DNA of 64,000 nucleotides from CAZYQW01 sp964649825 (lineage in GTDB: Bacteria > Planctomycetota > B15-G4 > JADJEK01): the NCBI GenBank assembly GCA_964649825.1, contig CAZYQW010000067.1, forward strand, positions 18,178-82,177. The letters run 5' to 3'. Made by a program: the position numbers and the translations under genes. Shown piece by piece: positions 41,778-51,121 of this stretch (the first letter of the stretch is position 1; each line of letters opens with the position of its first letter). Under the pieces are notes generated by a model, which had not been told where the DNA came from, did no database searches, and was given only the letters and a program-made list of their open reading frames with translations.

Positions 41778-43205
41778 TCACTCGAACGCGCGGATCCAGT
41801 CCTTCCCGGTGGTGATGACGTACCAGACGAGGAACACGACGAGCGTCAGCGTGGCGAAGATCATTCCGCCGAGCCACGCCGCGCCGCGGGCGCCGGCGGG
41901 CCGATCCTCGCCGAGGTAGCCGCGGCACGTCTGCAGCCGGATGAAGCCGACGTACGCGAGAGGCAGCAGGAACCCGCAGAGCACGGTCGTCGGCACCGCG
42001 ACCCAGAGCTTGACGTCGTTCCACAGGAACGCGCCGAGCACGCCGGGCGTCGGCAGCAGACACGCCAACCGGTAGCCGAGGCCGCCGACGCGCCAACCGA
42101 ACAGCTCGGCGCAGACGAACCCGCAGCAGAGCATGTGCAGCGTGATCGAGCTCCAGGCCATGCCGAGGATGCCGAGGTCGAACACGGCGCGCCCGATGGT
42201 GGGACCGGCGACCGTGGCGAGCGTCGCCGCCGCTTCGACCGGGGTCAGAGCGGTGCCCGTGAACGGCACGTCGCCGTAGTGGAACGTGTTCGCCGTGGCG
42301 ATCACCATCAGGCTCGTGGCGAGCGTGTACGGCACGAACATCCCGAACAGCAGGTCGAAGCGCGCGAGTCGGCGATGCTCGCGCCCCCACCCGCGGGCGA
42401 GGAGCGAGTACGGGTAGAGGAAGACCATGTTGACGCCGACCGCGGCGGCGAGCCCGCTGATCACTACCGTCAGACCGAGGACGCCGTTCCTCCCCTCGGG
42501 AATCTCGAACGCGAGGAAGCCGCTCACGAGGTCGCCCACGTCTTTCACGCCGGTCTCGAACGCGACGAGGCCGAAGCACAGCACGATCGCCCAGACCATG
42601 TACTTGAGCACGCGCTCGAACACGCGGATCCACCGCGGCGACGAGCCGTACATGAACGCGAACGCGACGGCGAACGCGAGCACGATCACGCCGCTCGCCG
42701 CGTACGGCAGATCGATCCCGACGTGGTCGGCGAGGTCGGTGAGAACGGCCGACGAGAGGGCGTAGTGCGGGAAGTGCCAGATGATCGACGCGAACAGGGC
42801 CCCCAGCGCCCACCCGTACGCGAACAGCGGGCCGGCGTGGCGCCGCATCGCGAGGAACGGCCGCTCGCCGGTCGAGAGCGTCTGATGAGCGACGGCGGAG
42901 AGCATGATCAAGCCCAGCAGCATCGCCGCCGGGGCGACCCAGAGGAGCCGGTAGCCGAACGCGGCGCCGGCGAAGAGCGACGCCGTCGCGGTTCCGCCGC
43001 CGAGCGTCAACGCGCTCTGCAGGTAGCCCGGCCCGCCGCGCCTCAGGTAATGCAGGGAACGCGTCAGGACGCCCTTCCCCTCCAGCTCCACCAGCCAGGC
43101 GCGCTCGCGTTCGAGCTCCTCGCGATCCGGGGGGGACGCCATCGGCAGCCCCACGATCGATGCCGGATCAGCGGCGCCGGCCTCCCGCGCGTCGCGCTCG
43201 GTCAC
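41778..43205 (-). CDS. Nramp-like membrane transporter lacking the usual DPGN motif
   Basis: This 475-residue membrane protein has about eleven hydrophobic segments in an APC/LeuT-like arrangement. The first helix region reads GPGYLQSALTLGGGTATASL where canonical Nramp transporters have the metal-binding DPGN. TLSTGERPFLAM follows helix 3. It is therefore a divergent branch, and manganese or iron transport cannot be assumed. GTG 43205 overlaps the FTCD stop codon as GTGA, indicating translational coupling. ATG at 43142 would be the internal alternative. Confidence 0.7.
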   Translation of the reverse strand: MTERDAREAGAADPASIVGLPMASPPDREELERERAWLVELEGKGVLTRSLHYLRRGGPGYLQSALTLGGGTATASLFAGAAFGYRLLWVAPAAMLLGLIMLSAVAHQTLSTGERPFLAMRRHAGPLFAYGWALGALFASIIWHFPHYALSSAVLTDLADHVGIDLPYAASGVIVLAFAVAFAFMYGSSPRWIRVFERVLKYMVWAIVLCFGLVAFETGVKDVGDLVSGFLAFEIPEGRNGVLGLTVVISGLAAAVGVNMVFLYPYSLLARGWGREHRRLARFDLLFGMFVPYTLATSLMVIATANTFHYGDVPFTGTALTPVEAAATLATVAGPTIGRAVFDLGILGMAWSSITLHMLCCGFVCAELFGWRVGGLGYRLACLLPTPGVLGAFLWNDVKLWVAVPTTVLCGFLLPLAYVGFIRLQTCRGYLGEDRPAGARGAAWLGGMIFATLTLVVFLVWYVITTGKDWIRAFE

Positions 43206-44899
43206 GCCTCCGCCGCCGCGATCTTCGCGTCGACCACGTCGAGGATCGCGCGTTCGCGCGCCTCGGCCGCCGCCTTCATCGCCGCGCCGCGCTCGACGTA
43301 CTGCTTCCTCGCTGCCGCGTCCTTCAGCCCGCTCGCGTTGATGCGCACGTTCAGATACGCCCCGAGCACCGCGGTCCGTGCACAGAGGGCGCCGACGCCC
43401 GCGTCCGTCACCGAGTTCGGGATCCCGTGCTCGGCCATCGCGTGGATCACGTCCATCACGTCGAGCGCTCGCTGCATCACGGCGAGCGGCGCCTCGATCG
43501 CGCGCCGCGTCGCGTCCTGGATCGCGCACTGCCGGGCCTCGCGGTCCGCGTCGGTCTTCTTCGGCAGTCCGAACGCGGCCATGACCGCGTTGAACGCGGC
43601 GGTATCCTCGTCGACCAGCGCGAGCAGGGCGTCATGAGCCGCCTTCCCGTGCTCGGCCCACTCGGAAAACTCCTCCCAGCGATCGTCCCACCCGCGTTTG
43701 TGGGACGAGAGGTTGGCAACCATGGTGCCGAGCGCGGCGCCCAGCGATCCGACCGCGGCCGAGACCGAACCGCCGCCGGGGGCCGGCGACTCGGCCGCCG
43801 TCTCCTCGACGAATCCACGCAGCGTCAGGTCGACGAGCGTCTTCGCGTCGCGGTCGCGGAGCACGTACTCGATGACCTTCTCGTTCGGATCGAACCGCCC
43901 GAGCTCGTCGAGCCCCATCGACTTGACCGCGATCTTGATGAGCTCGCGGTCGGAGACTCCGGTCGACCGCTGCTGCTTGTGCAGGAAGTAGCGCCCCGCC
44001 GCGAGCATCGCCTTCAGCGGCACCAGTCCGACGATCTCCGAGCCGGTGACGCGCACGCCGCGCGCCTCGGCGCGGCGGCAGACCTCGTCGAACGCGACGT
44101 GGACCGGCGTGACGGCGATGTTCGTGAGGTTCATCGAGATCTGGGCGACACCGTACTCCTCGATGAACCAGCCGATCGCCTTCACGCACTTCAGCGTCCC
44201 CGGTTCGTAGACCGGGTCGCCGTGCTCGTCCTTCATGATCTCGCCGGTGCGCGGGTCGCCGGCGCGTTTGACGCGACCCTTCTCGCGCACGTCGAACGCG
44301 ATCGCGTTGGCGCGACGGGTCGACGTCGTGTTGAGGTTGACGTTGTACGCGACGAGGAAGTCGCGCGCGCCGACCGCCGTCGCCCCCGACTTCGGATTGA
44401 AGGTCGCGGGGCCGAAGTCCGGCTGCCAGCGCGGATCCCGGAGCTTCTCGGCGAGGCCTTCGTACTCGCCGGAGCGCACCGTCGCGAGGTTCCTCCGCTC
44501 GGGAGCGAACGCGGCGCTCTCGTAGCAGAAGACGGTGAGGCCGACCTCGTCGGCGAGCCGCTTCGCGAGCGCCCGCGCGTACTCGACCGTCTCTTCCATC
44601 GTCACGCCGCTGACGGGAACGAGCGGGCAGACGTCGGTCGCGCCCATGCGGGGATGCTCGCCGGCGTGGCCGCGCATGTCGATCAACTCCGTCGCGCGCC
44701 GAACGCCGCGCACCGCCGCCTCGATCACGTCCTCGGGCCCGCCGACGAACGTGACGACGGTCCGATTCGTCGCCTTGCCCGGGTCGACGTCGAGGAGCTT
44801 CACGCCCTCCACGGACTCGATCGCCTCGGTGATCTGCCGCAGGACGTTCGCGTCCCTTCCTTCGCTGAAGTTCGGGACGCACTCGATCAAACGGGTCAT
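43202..44899 (-). CDS. ftcD: Bifunctional glutamate formimidoyltransferase / formimidoyl-THF cyclodeaminase
   Basis: This enzyme of 565 residues joins the two last steps of histidine degradation through tetrahydrofolate. The N-terminal transferase domain starts MTRLIECVPNFSEGRDA and has GEHPRMGATDVCPLVPV with the catalytic histidine at about 82. The linker carries FNPKSGATAVGARDFLVAYN. The C-terminal cyclodeaminase domain has SPAPGGGSVSAAVGSLGAAL. Bacteria often carry these as separate proteins, and the fused form is known in animals and some bacteria. GAGG lies 8 bases before ATG 44899. Other hut genes are not adjacent. The downstream transporter overlaps it by GTGA. Confidence 0.93.
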   Translation of the reverse strand: MTRLIECVPNFSEGRDANVLRQITEAIESVEGVKLLDVDPGKATNRTVVTFVGGPEDVIEAAVRGVRRATELIDMRGHAGEHPRMGATDVCPLVPVSGVTMEETVEYARALAKRLADEVGLTVFCYESAAFAPERRNLATVRSGEYEGLAEKLRDPRWQPDFGPATFNPKSGATAVGARDFLVAYNVNLNTTSTRRANAIAFDVREKGRVKRAGDPRTGEIMKDEHGDPVYEPGTLKCVKAIGWFIEEYGVAQISMNLTNIAVTPVHVAFDEVCRRAEARGVRVTGSEIVGLVPLKAMLAAGRYFLHKQQRSTGVSDRELIKIAVKSMGLDELGRFDPNEKVIEYVLRDRDAKTLVDLTLRGFVEETAAESPAPGGGSVSAAVGSLGAALGTMVANLSSHKRGWDDRWEEFSEWAEHGKAAHDALLALVDEDTAAFNAVMAAFGLPKKTDADREARQCAIQDATRRAIEAPLAVMQRALDVMDVIHAMAEHGIPNSVTDAGVGALCARTAVLGAYLNVRINASGLKDAAARKQYVERGAAMKAAAEARERAILDVVDAKIAAAEA

Positions 44900-45063
44900 G
44901 GATTCGCCTCTTCGGGTCTTCTCGGGCGCGGCACCGTCGACGCGGCCGCGCGCGCCACGTCGAGCCGACGATCGCTGCGGCGCGATCGTAGAGAAGTGAC
45001 GAACGCAGCGTCCAGAACGACGCCGCTCGAGCTCGACGGCCACCCGCGTCGTCCTCGTCGCGC

Positions 45064-45130
45064 AACCCCGGACGATTCAGTGCGCCAAGGGCGTCTCCGC
45101 CCGTCTTGGCGCACGGAATCGTTCGGGGTT
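45064..45130. terminator. Long near-perfect hairpin at the end of the FG-GAP/LamG gene
   Basis: The 26-base arms, AACCCCGGACGATTC continuing to GTGCGCCAAG and their complement ending CGGGGTT, pair with only two mismatches. A further GGCG/CGCC lies inside the loop. The outer arm includes the TAA stop codon of the minus-strand gene. No T-tract is present. Its length exceeds an ordinary terminator, so it may be a dispersed palindromic element. Confidence 0.65.
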
Positions 45131-47645
45131 ACGGCAGGAACTGCAGCTCGAGCGCGTTCGAGAACTCGATCCCGAGGGGCAGCGACGAGTCGGTCGCCAC
45201 GACCTGGACGTACGCCTTGAACGGCGCCGTCGGTTTCGGACCCTTGAACGGTGCCGTGAGCGACCCGTTCGCGTCGAGGAAGACCACCGCCTGGGCGAGG
45301 ACCGGGCTGGGCACGAACGTACCGCCGAGCGCCGGGATCGGGTTCTTCTGGAGGCTCACGAACAACACCGCATAGGCGCCCGACTCGCCGCAGCGCAGCC
45401 GCAGCACCGCCAACGCGTTGCTCGTGAGCGGCGCGCCGCAGACCGAGAGCGTCAGGTTCCCCGGACCCTGGAATCCGATGCTCGTCTGGCAGAAGCTGCA
45501 CACGTCGCCGCGTCCATCCTGGTTCGCGTCGGCCTGGCTCGGGTTGGCGAGGAACGGACAGTTGTCCCAGTCGTTCGGCACGCCGTCCGCGTCGAAGTCG
45601 AGCTGCGATCGGCGCACCTTCGAGACGCGCACGTCGTCGAACCTCGCCCCGTGCGCGCGATTCTGGTTGTTGCAGTTGCTGCCGAGCCGAAACACCTTGC
45701 CGATCGGACCGATGACGAACGGCGAGGACCACGCGGTCGACGTGCCGGCCGGAAACGCCGGGTGGCCGATCGTCAACGAGACCACTCCCGCCGCGGCCGA
45801 CCACTCCGCCGCGACGTGATGGAAGCCGTTCTTCGCATGCGGGTCGGCGGCGGGCGGGAACGGCACCGAGACCGCGTGCGCCACGCCGTCGTGGTCGAAG
45901 ACCACGAAGTGGAGCAGGCCGTCCTCGAGGAACAGCTCGAACGTGTCGTAGCGGACGAGGTTCGTCCCGTAGGTCGTCGTTCCGGACGCGGCGACGTGCA
46001 ACCCCGCGCCCTCGCCCGCGGGATTGTCCTGCGACGGCTGCGTGCCGATCAGGAGCGACGGCTGCCACCGGCCCATGGAGTCGACGCCGGCCGTGCCTTG
46101 ACCATCGGCGTCGAGCAGGAACGCCGGCGACGTCGTCCCGCGCGACGCGTGGAAGACGAGGTCGTCGATCCCGTTCTCGTCGATGTCGCCGATCGTCATG
46201 CTCACCGCGTCGTCGACCAGGAACTTCGCCGCGGGCGGGATCAGCGTCGGGGTCGGCAGGGTCGCCACCGCGGGGACGCTGAACGGGCCGTAGAAAACGG
46301 TCGACGCGTCGGTCACCGGCCCCTGCGGACCGCCGGTACGCCAGTTCGCGACGACGATGTCGAGATGTCCGTCGCTGTTCAGATCGCGCTCGGCGTTCAC
46401 CGTGAACGGACGGGTGGTGAGGATCTCGGCGTTCGGGTTCGCGTCGAACGTTCCGTCACCCTTGTTGCGGTGGATGACGATCCGACCGCCGTTGCCGGCG
46501 CCGCCGAACGGTTGCGACAGGACGGCGTCGAGCCAGCCGTCCGCGTCGACGTCGGCCAACGACGCTCCGAGCGACGCCACGGAGCGCGTCGAGAACTGGC
46601 TCGAGTTCGCCGACGTGATCCGATAGTCCCCGTTCACGATCGTGCCGAGGAAGACCGCGCTCGGACCGTTCGCCTCGAGGTTGGCGAACAGCACGTCGAG
46701 GACGCCGTCGTGGTCGACGTCACCGACCGAGAGCCCCTCGGCCGTGGCGTCGCTGCCCGCCACCCAGGTGAAGTTCATCGGCGTGAACTGCCCGGCGCCG
46801 TTGTTGGAGAAGCCGTAGAGCGGCGGCGTGCCGTCGTGATACGACGCGACGATCAAGTCGAGGCCGGGATGCTCGTCGAACGGTGCGAGGACGAGCCCCT
46901 GCACGAGGTCGACCTCGAGCACGGTGTTCGGCGTCGACAACGCCGTCCCCTTGGTGATCGGACCGTGGAAGACGTGGACCTCGCCCGGCGTGCCGGGGGT
47001 CGCCGGGGTCGGCAGCGTCGAGGCATAGTTGTTGGCGATCACGAGGTCGAGGTGACCGTCGCCGTTGACGTCGCCCACCGCGATCCCGCGCGGTGCGTTC
47101 GTGGGGAACGTCGCGGGCTGGCCGAGATCGATCCCTCCTGACGGCCCGTGGAAGTAGATCGCCGACTGCGCCGGCATCGAGGCCGACCCCGTGGTCTCGC
47201 CGACGATCAGCTCCTGGTGGCCGTCCGCGTCGAGCGAACGGGAGCCGGCCAGCGAGAAGAGGTAGCGGCGCTCCAGGCTCGGGGCGCCCGGCTTGAACCA
47301 CATCTCGATCGTCCCGGTCGCGGCATTGAATCCGGCCGACGGGTAGATCGCCACCGATCCGCCGGACGGCGGCACCGAGAGGGAGCCGGTCCCGAAGATC
47401 CCCCCGGTCGCGGACCAGACGTGCGTCGCCTTCACGAGTTGCGTCCCGGCCGGCGACTGCATCGCGGAGGACGCATCGAACGAGCCGAGGATCACGGTCT
47501 GGGGATCGAGTCCGGCGATCGGCGCGTGCGTCAGCGGCAACGGGTCGGTCGGACACGGCTGCGCTCGGCCCGACCCGCTCGCCGCCACGAGCCACAGGAG
47601 GGTCATCCCCGCGACGGTAAAGCAGCCACCGGAGCTTTGCGACAT
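45129..47645 (-). CDS. Secreted FG-GAP/VCBS repeat protein with LamG-like domain
   Basis: This is an 838-residue exported protein (leader MTLLWLVAASGSGRAQ). It has an N-terminal concanavalin-like segment (FNAATGTIEMWFKPG), then FG-GAP/VCBS calcium repeats such as GIAVGDVNGDGHLDLVIANN and GLSVGDVDHDGVLDVLFANL. A second LamG-like part follows (FHHVAAEWSAAAGVVSLTIG). A thrombospondin-type-3-like stretch (DFDADGVPNDWDNCP, then ANQDGRGDVC) and a C-terminal beta domain end it. It is probably a surface or secreted adhesin-like structural protein. ATG 47645 was chosen since the leader follows; ATG 47702 is in frame upstream. Confidence 0.82.
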   Translation of the reverse strand: MSQSSGGCFTVAGMTLLWLVAASGSGRAQPCPTDPLPLTHAPIAGLDPQTVILGSFDASSAMQSPAGTQLVKATHVWSATGGIFGTGSLSVPPSGGSVAIYPSAGFNAATGTIEMWFKPGAPSLERRYLFSLAGSRSLDADGHQELIVGETTGSASMPAQSAIYFHGPSGGIDLGQPATFPTNAPRGIAVGDVNGDGHLDLVIANNYASTLPTPATPGTPGEVHVFHGPITKGTALSTPNTVLEVDLVQGLVLAPFDEHPGLDLIVASYHDGTPPLYGFSNNGAGQFTPMNFTWVAGSDATAEGLSVGDVDHDGVLDVLFANLEANGPSAVFLGTIVNGDYRITSANSSQFSTRSVASLGASLADVDADGWLDAVLSQPFGGAGNGGRIVIHRNKGDGTFDANPNAEILTTRPFTVNAERDLNSDGHLDIVVANWRTGGPQGPVTDASTVFYGPFSVPAVATLPTPTLIPPAAKFLVDDAVSMTIGDIDENGIDDLVFHASRGTTSPAFLLDADGQGTAGVDSMGRWQPSLLIGTQPSQDNPAGEGAGLHVAASGTTTYGTNLVRYDTFELFLEDGLLHFVVFDHDGVAHAVSVPFPPAADPHAKNGFHHVAAEWSAAAGVVSLTIGHPAFPAGTSTAWSSPFVIGPIGKVFRLGSNCNNQNRAHGARFDDVRVSKVRRSQLDFDADGVPNDWDNCPFLANPSQADANQDGRGDVCSFCQTSIGFQGPGNLTLSVCGAPLTSNALAVLRLRCGESGAYAVLFVSLQKNPIPALGGTFVPSPVLAQAVVFLDANGSLTAPFKGPKPTAPFKAYVQVVATDSSLPLGIEFSNALELQFLP

Positions 47646-47986
47646 GGAGAGCTCTCGTCGGGTTCCAAAGAAAAACCGGAAGGGGTGAAGCGAGGTCAGC
47701 ATACCGCATCGATCCAGACTTCGCCGCGCGCACGAAGGCGCCCGCGGGGGCGCCCGCGGAGGAAATGGACGGATCGTGGTCCGCCGGCCGGGCTCACGAG
47801 GAGCAACCTACCGGCTCGTCGACCCGCGTTCGAACAATCTCCACGACCTTTCCACCGCCTCATCAAGAACCCAAACCTCTGTCGTGAAAGAGTTTCAAAC
47901 ATGCCCTGGACAGGTTCTTTGATACTTGATTTGATATCTGCCATCGGTCTTCGAATTCCGCTCTCCACGGAGTCCCTGTTCTGGGC
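47646..47986. other. Divergent intergenic region with AT-rich patch
   Basis: About 340 bases lie between the FG-GAP/LamG gene and the XRE regulator. The downstream third is unusually AT-rich for this genome. It contains two TTTGATA heptamers 12 bases apart (47918 and 47930), which may be the regulator's promoter or operator. No gene was seen. Confidence 0.45.
47918..47936 (+). promoter_or_regulatory. Paired TTTGATA boxes upstream of the XRE regulator
   Basis: TTTGATA occurs at 47918-47924 and 47930-47936, about 50 bases before ATG 47987, in an AT-rich island. An autoregulatory operator or promoter element is possible. The spacing is about one helical turn. Confidence 0.3.
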
Positions 47987-48562
47987 ATGCGTCGCTACCA
48001 GCCGAACACGCTGCAGCGAACCCTTCGCCAGGCCCGCGTCGGCCAGCGCCGTACGCAGGGCGAGGTCGCGGAACGGATCGGCACCTCCCAGTCGGCGCTG
48101 AGCATGTGGGAGCGCGGACAGGTCACCGCCCTGGCCGCCGAGAAAGTCGAGCGGCTCGCGCTCGAGCTGGGAGTGGCGCTCGACGACCTGCCACGACCCG
48201 AGGACGCGGCGCCCGAGACCGCGACGCACCCCGTTCTCAAGACGTGCCGCCACCCGGACTGCCCGACGAACATCCCCTATGTCGTGGTGGGCGAGCTGCA
48301 CTTCGTGCCCCGGCCCGTGCGGGCGGCGCGCGGCCAGCGGACGTTCTGCCGCTACTGTCTCGAACCGCACACCGACGCGTGCGACTGCGGGCTCCCGATC
48401 GAGCCGGCGGCGTATTGCGGCTGTGGACGACCGTACGTCGACCGTGAGCTGTTTCAGCCGTCCGAGGAGGCGCTCACCGACCTCGAAGGATGGGTGGCGC
48501 GCGAGCGCGACGCGCGGCGCTGGATGCTCGAGAACGCGCGGATCTCGAAGGAGCTGCCATGA
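47987..48562 (+). CDS. XRE-family regulator with zinc-ribbon-like C-terminus
   Basis: This 191-residue protein has an N-terminal Cro/C1-type helix-turn-helix at about 12-68 (GEVAERIGTSQSALSMWERG is the recognition region). A cysteine-rich segment follows, with CRHPDC, CRYCLEPHTDACDCG and YCGCG pairs suggesting one or two zinc sites. The C-terminus is charged and helical. The architecture suggests a DNA-binding regulator with a metal- or redox-sensitive part; the targets are unknown. It is 19 bases upstream of the small CPXCG gene. Confidence 0.75.
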   Translation: MRRYQPNTLQRTLRQARVGQRRTQGEVAERIGTSQSALSMWERGQVTALAAEKVERLALELGVALDDLPRPEDAAPETATHPVLKTCRHPDCPTNIPYVVVGELHFVPRPVRAARGQRTFCRYCLEPHTDACDCGLPIEPAAYCGCGRPYVDRELFQPSEEALTDLEGWVARERDARRWMLENARISKELP

Positions 48563-48581
48563 ACCATGCCGGCGAAAGACG

Positions 48582-48779
48582 ATGAGGCTGGACGTCGTGC
48601 TCGTCGAAGCCAGCTACATCTGTGATTCCTGCGGCGAAGAGATCCCGATCATCGTCGACGCGACGGGAGGGGGCGAGCAGGAGTACGTCGAGGATTGCCC
48701 CGTCTGCTGCCATCCGCACGTCCTGCGGGTGAGGATCGACCGCGACGGAACGGTCGAGGTGACCGGCACGCGCGAGTAA
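48582..48779 (+). CDS. CPXCG-motif cysteine-rich small protein
   Basis: This 65-residue protein has two cysteine pairs, YICDSCGEEIPI and DCPVCCHPH, and the linking segment GGGEQEYVEDCPVC, typical of the CPXCG small-protein family. It probably binds one zinc ion. Its function is unknown across bacteria. ATG 48582 has only a weak ribosome-binding site, and the gene may be read through from the XRE gene upstream. Confidence 0.8.
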   Translation: MRLDVVLVEASYICDSCGEEIPIIVDATGGGEQEYVEDCPVCCHPHVLRVRIDRDGTVEVTGTRE

Positions 48780-48864
48780 TGTCGCGGGTCGACCACCGGT
48801 CGGCGCCTGGATCCTGACGCCGTGGCGGCGTGGTCACGGGGCCGGCCGCCGGCCCCTCTCCGAC

Positions 48865-48897
48865 CACGGCCTCCCCGACACGGCCTCCCCGACACGG
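48865..48897. repeat. 14-bp tandem repeat, 2.3 copies
   Basis: CACGGCCTCCCCGA is repeated at 48865 and 48879, followed by a partial CACGG. It lies immediately upstream of the radical SAM gene. Confidence 0.85.
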
Positions 48898-48911
48898 ATA
48901 GAATGCGGCCG

Positions 48912-50045
48912 ATGGAACCCTCTCCTGCCGCCCCGGCCCGATCCGATCGCTCCCGGTCCGATCGCATCGTCGAAGCCGCTCTCGCCGCAACGAGCGTCTA
49001 TCGGGAGAGCCAGAAGGCCAACGTCCGTCTGATGGCGGACGATCTGTTCGAACGCCGCTCGGAGTGGCGGAGCGTGCCGTTTCGTCTGCTCTTCGAGTTC
49101 AACCGGCTCTGCAACGTGAAGTGCGTCCACTGCGACATTCGACGCGCGGGCACGGAGCACCTGCCGATCGAGGTGTTCGAGCGTCTGCTCGAGGAGATCG
49201 GCTGGGGATCGATCGAGGTGATGCCGCTGGCCGGCGGCGAGCCGACGCTGGCGCCGATCCACGCAGCCGCCGACGTAGCGCGGCGCCACAACCACTGGTT
49301 CAACTTCATCACCAACGGAATCCTCTTCGATCGCGCGTACTTCGAGGAGATCGCCGACGTGACGGCGCGCGTGCAGTTCTCGTTCCACTCCCACCGGCGC
49401 GACGTGTTCGCGAGCATCATGCCGGGCGCCGAGTTCGACCGCGTCGTGCGCAACCTCGGCGACGCGGTCGAGCTCAGCGCGCGGACCGGCGCGCACGTCG
49501 TGCCGACGATCGTCGCCATGCGAGACAACCTCGACTCGATGGCGGAGTACGTGGACTTCGTCGCCGACCTCGGCGTGAATCGCGTCATCATCCAGAAGCT
49601 CTACCCGCACACGAAGCGGTTCGCCGAGCTCGACGCGAACCGAGGACGCTCCGCGGCGGAGCTCGACGAGATCTGGAGCCACGTGCTCGAGACCGCGAAT
49701 CGGCGGCGGGTGTTCATCGAGACCTGCGTGCCGCACATCTTCCGCCGTCAAGAGGGCGTGCCGTTCACGAGGAGCCGGTTCGACATCCTCCAGGAGAACG
49801 CCGGGATCGTGGGCCTCTACCACCCCGAGTTCTGCATCTCGACGGCGCTCCAGACGGTGATCGAAAGGGATGGGACGGTCCTGCCGTGCGTCCGCGACCG
49901 GATCGTGCTCGGCAACATCCTGGAGTCGTCGTTCATGGAGCTCTGGAACGGTCCGGTGATGCAGCGCTTGCGACGCTCCCTCTTCGACCGCTGCCCGAGC
50001 GCGCACTGCGCGAAGTGCAAGGAGTTCTGGCTCGGCCACCCGTGA
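48912..50045 (+). CDS. Radical SAM protein with SPASM/twitch-like C-terminus
   Basis: This is a radical SAM enzyme of 377 residues. The 4Fe-4S cluster motif FNRLCNVKCVHCDIRRAG (CxxxCxxC) is at about residue 65, followed by MPLAGGEPTLAP, the GGE motif. The C-terminal region has additional cysteines in EFCISTALQTV, VLPCVRD and RCPSAHCAKCKEFW, matching an auxiliary-cluster SPASM-type domain. Substrates of such enzymes range from peptides to sugars. Its partner, an NAD-dependent epimerase only 7 bases downstream, suggests nucleotide-sugar or small-metabolite modification. ATG 48903 is an alternative start. Confidence 0.85.
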   Translation: MEPSPAAPARSDRSRSDRIVEAALAATSVYRESQKANVRLMADDLFERRSEWRSVPFRLLFEFNRLCNVKCVHCDIRRAGTEHLPIEVFERLLEEIGWGSIEVMPLAGGEPTLAPIHAAADVARRHNHWFNFITNGILFDRAYFEEIADVTARVQFSFHSHRRDVFASIMPGAEFDRVVRNLGDAVELSARTGAHVVPTIVAMRDNLDSMAEYVDFVADLGVNRVIIQKLYPHTKRFAELDANRGRSAAELDEIWSHVLETANRRRVFIETCVPHIFRRQEGVPFTRSRFDILQENAGIVGLYHPEFCISTALQTVIERDGTVLPCVRDRIVLGNILESSFMELWNGPVMQRLRRSLFDRCPSAHCAKCKEFWLGHP

Positions 50046-50052
50046 GACGCTC

Positions 50053-51030
50053 GTGAGCGAACGGCGAACGCGGATCCTCGTCACCGGAGCGACCGGAATG
50101 GTCGGGCGGATCGTGCTCGATCGCGTCGCGAGCCGAGCCGGCGCCGAGCGCGTCGCGCCCGAGATCGTCGCTCTCGCCCGGAACGTCGCCGCCGCGCGCT
50201 CCGCGCGACCGGACGTCGCGTGGATCCAAGCCGACCTCGAGCGGTGCGCCGAGTTGCCCGCCGTCACCGCCGGCTGCGACGTCGTCCTGCACGTCGCGGG
50301 CGCCATGCCCGAGGACGCGGCGCGCTGCTTCCGCGTCAACCGCGACGCGACGGCGGCGTTGCTCGACGGCGCGATCCGAGCGGGCGCACGACGGTTCGTG
50401 TTCGTTTCGTCCGTCGCGGTCTACGGCGACAAGGACCACGTCACGATCTCGGAGGAGGCGCCGCGTGACGGCGACGGCCCGTACGCTCGTGCGAAGCGCG
50501 AGGCCGAGGACGTCGTCCTGACGGCGGCCGCACGCGGCGCCATCCAAGGCGTGGTTCTCCGTCCGTGCCCGATCCTCGGTGAGGGCCCCGGACACTTCGC
50601 GGTCGGCGTCCGCGCGCTGGTGCACCAACCACAGGTGCCGCTGCCGGACGAGGGGAGCCGCCGCGTCGACGTCGTCGACGCGGTCGACGTGGCGCGCGCC
50701 GTGGTCACGGCCGGGGTCGACGATCACGCGAGAACCACCGGTACGTTCCACCTGGCGGCCGGCACTCCGCTCTCCCTGCGCGAGATCCTCGAGACGGCCG
50801 CCGCGGCCGCCGGCACGAGCCCGCACTGGCGCTCGATCACGGTCGCGGAGGCGCTCGCCATCAACGCGCGCAGCACCGGCGCCGGCGAACCGCCCCCGAT
50901 CCCGCCCGCGCTCATCGCCTACGCCATGTTCGAGCGAACGTACGACACAGCGCGCGCGGCGCGCCTCCTCGACTTCGCCCCGACGCCGCCGCGCGAGGCA
51001 CTTCGTCGCGCGATCATCGCGAACGGCTGA
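50053..51030 (+). CDS. NAD-dependent epimerase/dehydratase family protein
   Basis: This 325-residue extended-SDR protein has RILVTGATGMVGRIVL at the N-terminus, HVAGAMPED in the middle and FVFVSSVAVYGDK. The catalytic tyrosine-lysine pair is in GPYARAKREAED near residue 143. The last third (SLREILETAAAAAG) resembles the substrate-binding half of nucleotide-sugar epimerases or 3-beta-hydroxysteroid dehydrogenase-like members. It starts at GTG 50053, 7 bases after the radical SAM gene, so they form an operon. The exact substrate is unknown. Confidence 0.82.
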   Translation: MSERRTRILVTGATGMVGRIVLDRVASRAGAERVAPEIVALARNVAAARSARPDVAWIQADLERCAELPAVTAGCDVVLHVAGAMPEDAARCFRVNRDATAALLDGAIRAGARRFVFVSSVAVYGDKDHVTISEEAPRDGDGPYARAKREAEDVVLTAAARGAIQGVVLRPCPILGEGPGHFAVGVRALVHQPQVPLPDEGSRRVDVVDAVDVARAVVTAGVDDHARTTGTFHLAAGTPLSLREILETAAAAAGTSPHWRSITVAEALAINARSTGAGEPPPIPPALIAYAMFERTYDTARAARLLDFAPTPPREALRRAIIANG

Positions 51031-51121
51031 CGGCGAGGCCCCGCGCGGAGCGAGTTTCGCGGTTCGCCGCCGGTGGAGGACCACACGAGCGCGAGCGCGC
51101 GACGCGACCCTCGGACGAGCC

